DNA of 64,000 bases from Promerops cafer (lineage: Eukaryota > Chordata > Aves > Passeriformes > Nectariniidae). The first letter of the stretch is position 1. The number at the start of each line of letters is the position of its first letter. The DNA is taken from the NCBI GenBank assembly GCA_013398275.1, contig VZSE01013367.1, positions 312,200 to 376,199 of the forward strand. The letters are read 5' to 3'. The notes under the pieces are model-generated. The model had not been told where the DNA came from. It saw only the letters and a list, made by a program, of their open reading frames with translations, and searched no databases. Positions 60,170 through 64,000 of the stretch are shown here, piece after piece. The position numbers were made by a program, and so were the translations under genes.

Positions 60170-61455
60170 TTCTAGAAGGTAAGCAGACTGTCCCAAGTAA
60201 TTCTAGATCTGTTACCCTGGCATCAGTCCATGCCGATACAATAGAAAGTTATTAAGAATTTGTTTTTTAAAAAAAGAATTAAAGAATGGAGTACAATGAA
60301 TGCCAGTCAAAGTTGATGTACACAAAATCAGTCTAGTCAGTCTGTTTGACATTTATATGTTTACTAATTTATAAAGAAAATATATACAGATTCTTATAAG
60401 GCAGCTGAACTGTGACTATCAATAAACAACCTAATTCAAGGATCAACCTTATACAGTGTTAACAAGGCACATGCTGGCCTGGTTGAAGGACTTGGAAAAC
60501 AAAAAAGTAGTTGTTAATTGGGAGTCATCATGAATGGCGTTTACCTTGCACAAGGATTGACACATGTTATTATTAGGCTGGTGGGGGGCTAATGCTAATC
60601 CATATTTTCCCCATTATATTAACAAAGAAATGGTACAAAGGGCATTTGGTAACATTTGTGGATGATATAAAAATAGGAGAAATAGCGAACACTGAGTGAA
60701 GCCAGGGAAGTCTTACGGGACTGCTTGGACTGGTTGAGTAAGTTATGGCCATTCAAATGAAGTTATATTGTAGCACTGACAAAGGCAAGATCATATCTTT
60801 ATAAGCAGAAAACATGCTGTCTGTTCATGTATAGGAAGAGGTGTTGTTTCCTGGAAAACAGATTCTGAAAAAGATTTCAAGGTCACAGTGGACAAATGAG
60901 TTAACATGGGTTCCTACTGTAATGATTTGGCAAAAATAGGTAAATTGAATTGGAAATGAACTACTTGAGAAGTAATTTAAATTTTGCATATGGAATTGGT
61001 GCTGGAATCCTGACGAACTATGAGACTTGCATTTTAAAGAGAATGGTGAGCACTTTGAGTGGATACAGAGCCACAGAAATAATTGTGGAGAATTACTTTG
61101 TAATTTGAAAACTGAAGAGTCCAGTCTGCCTATTTCATTTTTTTAAGAGAAGGGAGAGAGCAATTGTTCAGAAGTGATTTGATTACAATGTATAAATTGT
61201 ATACTCTACAATTCTCTACTTTCTTGTAGAGAAAATCTGGCATTCTAAAGAGCTATTCATTTTAGGGAAGAAAGGCATAGTACAGTGGCATCCTTTTGTT
61301 CTGGAACCTGGATCCAAATAAATCCACATTAGGAACAAAACTCAAAAATTTTCAACAGTGATGGACTAAACTACAGAGGAAGATGGAGTTTCTTCAACCC
61401 CTAAGATGAAGATCTGAAAGTTTCTCTAAAAAAATATGGATAACCTTCAGATCTT
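60170..61455 (+). mobile_element. Ancient CR1 element, RT-to-3'-end fragment
   Basis: The ordered similarity to old CR1 includes 'gttaattgggagtcatcatg', 'acatttgtggatgatataaa' (the coding text for the FADD-like RT active-site region in intact copies, here broken), 'ttcaaggtcacagtggacaa', 'atttcatttttttaagagaa', and a 3' section with 'gatggactaaactacagagg'. The copy is riddled with stops and small indels. The boundaries are approximate. Confidence 0.65.
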
Positions 61456-63479
61456 TACATGACTGGGGCTTATTTTCTTGCATTCATGAAAAATAAGTAA
61501 GTAGCCTTAGTATGAGATAAAATTTAATAGAGTGTGATATGCCAGAGATCCCACTAAAGGATTTTAAAAGTATTTTCTGTCCTATGAATTTAGAGAAAAA
61601 AAATGCATTTTACTAAGAAAAATACCTCAAAAGAATGTTCAAGTTCTAAGTCATGTATTCAGAAGGGGCAAAACAGAATGTAGGCTTCCTGAACAAATTT
61701 TCTCCAAACTGTTATGAAATAATCCAATTACATGTTCTTCGATGTTCGAAGTCATGCGGAAAATGGATAATATGTAAAAGGCACTGCTGGGATAGAGTAG
61801 TGAAATAGTACCATGGAAATATTATGTGGTCTATATGCAATTATAAACTTATTCTAACAAATATACATGAACAAAACTACTGCTACTTGTCATTTACAAG
61901 CTGTTGAATGCTTGTATCTGTAACATCTGTGACCCTTTAATGGGAAGACTGAGATAGAAGGGAATGAGAAAGAGGCCAAGGCAGTTAAATAGGAAGAGAG
62001 TATCCTGAAGGCAGATCACTCTGAGATGACTATAGAGTGCTTTAAAAATATTGTGGAAGAAAAATACCTTTTTTAGGGTCTGTTTCTGCATTCAAAAGAA
62101 TTATTTAGACCCAGTTCCTCTTTTCCTTTGTTCTGTTTTAGGTTAACTTGGAAGAAATCATAAAGGATATTATGTTTAACTAATTGTCAGATAGATCGGT
62201 GACCTTGTTTGTTCAAGCATACTAAGTTGGCTGAGCAGAGCTTGATGGGAGTCTGGAGATGCTGGAATGAAAGAAAAGAGATGCCATTTCTCCAAATTTT
62301 GTACACGGTTCTCCAGTCTCAAGGATGATGGAAAACTGTGTTTGAAGAGCTGTGAGAACTCCACATTTTATTTCACATTTCTGTAGGCTGAAAAAGCAGA
62401 TAGAAAAAATGTCATAACTCTCTGAATAAAAAGAGAATAAGAACCTAATTTTAGTGATTTTTCCCTGTTCTTAGATGCATATAATGGCATAGGGATGGCT
62501 TTTTTCTGACATATGCTGCCTCAGGAAGAATTTAATGGGCTTTTCTCATGGAATAGTAATAGTAAAAAGAAAGCAATACAAAATGAGAAACAAATATAAC
62601 AAACCAGTGAATCCATGTGCTCTTCTGTTTACAGTCTATAAACTTACATTTTACATGGTATACACTTTTTTGTTTGATAAAATTTCATGGCATAAAACTT
62701 AGATGTTCATTTCCTTTTGCTACATCTTTCTCCTCATCCTCCTTTCATGAAATAAGAAATGAAACCATATAATAACTTTTTCTTCACACAAAATGGAAAA
62801 ATTGCAGCAATCTTGGTGCCTCTAGTAGGAAGCAGTGGTGGGAATTACACCTTCTTGTGAATGTTTTCCTGATTTCAGTGATACTCTTCTAATATCACTG
62901 AGCCGAATTATGTTCATGGAGTTTCCTTTATACTCTTTTGCACTATGTTGACCATTTCTTATATCACATTAACCATAGTGCTAATATAAGACATGTACTT
63001 TTGTTGTTTTGGTGACCTACTCTAGTTAAATATGAAAAGAGGTCTTATAAGGTGCAAGTGTGGTCTTCGTGATTTGAGAATTAAATGGAGAATAAAGATA
63101 ACTACATTCAGAGGACAAGGATAGTATACCAAATGGGAATAATGATAGGGTAATAGAAATTACTATCGCCAATGTGTAAGAATATAGAAAATTTAGAGTT
63201 CTTACCTGAGAAAACAGAAAACCAATATTATATGCCAAGAAGAAAAATGAAATTTGAAATTACAACTCCACTAGCAAGGATTTTTAATTAATCTTTCAGT
63301 TCTGGGGTAGTACAATGGGATTGTCATATATCAAAATACATTTGTTTTTAAAAAGAGAGGGAAAAGCTACAGGATTGTTGTTTTGACCTTGATGTTGTGC
63401 AAGTTCTCAGAAAACGTTTGAAAAGAAGGAGCAATCAAGATCATGAAAGTAGAGGTAAATAGAGAATGGGATAAAATAT
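61456..63479. other. AT-rich gene desert
   Basis: No coding exon or clear repeat. The open frames are short and without domain support. Confidence 0.4.
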
Positions 63480-64000
63480 GAGGTGGTTTTAGCAAAAGTA
63501 GATCATGTCAGACAAACCTCATCTTTCTCTGATATGATAAGGGTTTTCTTCAAATATGGCAGTGTAGTGGACCCAATATATCTGGGTTTAAGCAAAACAC
63601 TTGAAACTGTGTACATGGAAATCTTTATTTAAGCAGAAGAGGACACGATTTGGAATTAAAAACTATCTGAAGACTTACATTGAGGTTTTTTTGAAAGAGA
63701 GGTTGTAAAAACATAGAGAATTGATTTATGATGTTTTTCAAAATTCATCTTGTGGATGATTCTCTTTACTTATTTCACATTAATGACCCTAATTCAAAAC
63801 CCAGTTTGTGCTCGTGAAATTTGCAGATAATGGAAAGTTAGGATGTATTAGTAAAATTGAGGAGAATCTGCCTATGAAAGAGGAAGAATGACGTGACAAA
63901 CAGCAGGAATCGTCACAACGAGAAAAAAATTTAATACTGTAAAGTCATGCATTTAGGACCTTCTGCTGTGAGCTGGAGGCTCATTGGTCAGCAAGGATGC
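63480..64000 (+). mobile_element. Ancient CR1 element, running off the window
   Basis: This is another old CR1 copy on the + strand: 'gatcatgtcagacaaacctc', 'caatatatctgggtttaagc', 'gtgctcgtgaaatttgcaga', 'gtaaagtcatgcatttagga' and 'gctgtgagctggaggctcat' appear in the order expected from the RT region onwards. It is broken by indels and continues beyond the right edge. Confidence 0.65.

Overview
The window looks like a bird genome. It carries many CR1 non-LTR retrotransposon 3' ends with typical avian tails, a solo LTR of an avian ERVL-type family, GC-rich CpG-island promoters set in AT-rich intergenic DNA, and a two-gene order, ZDHHC22 then CIPC in convergent orientation, that matches human chromosome 14q24. 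The exact species cannot be told from the sequence; a neoavian or passerine bird is a reasonable guess.

Layout, left to right. From 1 to about 10.9 kb there is no recognisable coding exon. This stretch holds a CR1 3' end (about 2.0-2.4 kb), a small orphan CpG island (3.2-3.6 kb), a (GGGAT)n array (5.24-5.32 kb), an old CR1 relic (7.6-7.95 kb) and a (CCCTT)n array (9.56-9.61 kb). A broad CpG island from 10.9 to 12.3 kb leads into ZDHHC22 on the + strand. Its two coding exons (12312-12870 and 17078-17343) encode an atypical four-pass palmitoyltransferase of 274 residues. From 17.3 to 34.2 kb is the intergenic space between the two convergent genes, with a CR1 tail and a full-length solo LTR (22148-23253). 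CIPC lies on the - strand from about 44.8 kb down to about 34.2 kb: a CpG-island promoter with a perfect NRF1 motif, three coding exons (42739-42667, 41775-41606, 38011-37133) and a 3' UTR of about 2.9 kb. From 45 to 64 kb is an AT-rich gene desert. It starts with a young-looking inverted CR1 copy beside the CIPC island and contains several very old CR1 copies, all on the + strand.

Biologically the two genes are unrelated neighbours. ZDHHC22 is an ER/Golgi membrane S-acyltransferase; CIPC is a repressor of the CLOCK-BMAL1 circadian activator. The most useful leads are a probable one-base problem at the CIPC N-terminus (an upstream reading frame that stops exactly on the apparent start codon and would give a family-like N-terminus if one C were added to a C run), a large AT palindrome around the only long assembly gap, and the reduced zinc-binding cysteine set of ZDHHC22. 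I found no sign of a new multi-gene system here; the other open frames look like chance frames in GC-rich, repetitive or intergenic DNA. All comparisons with human proteins are from memory of those families, not from an alignment.
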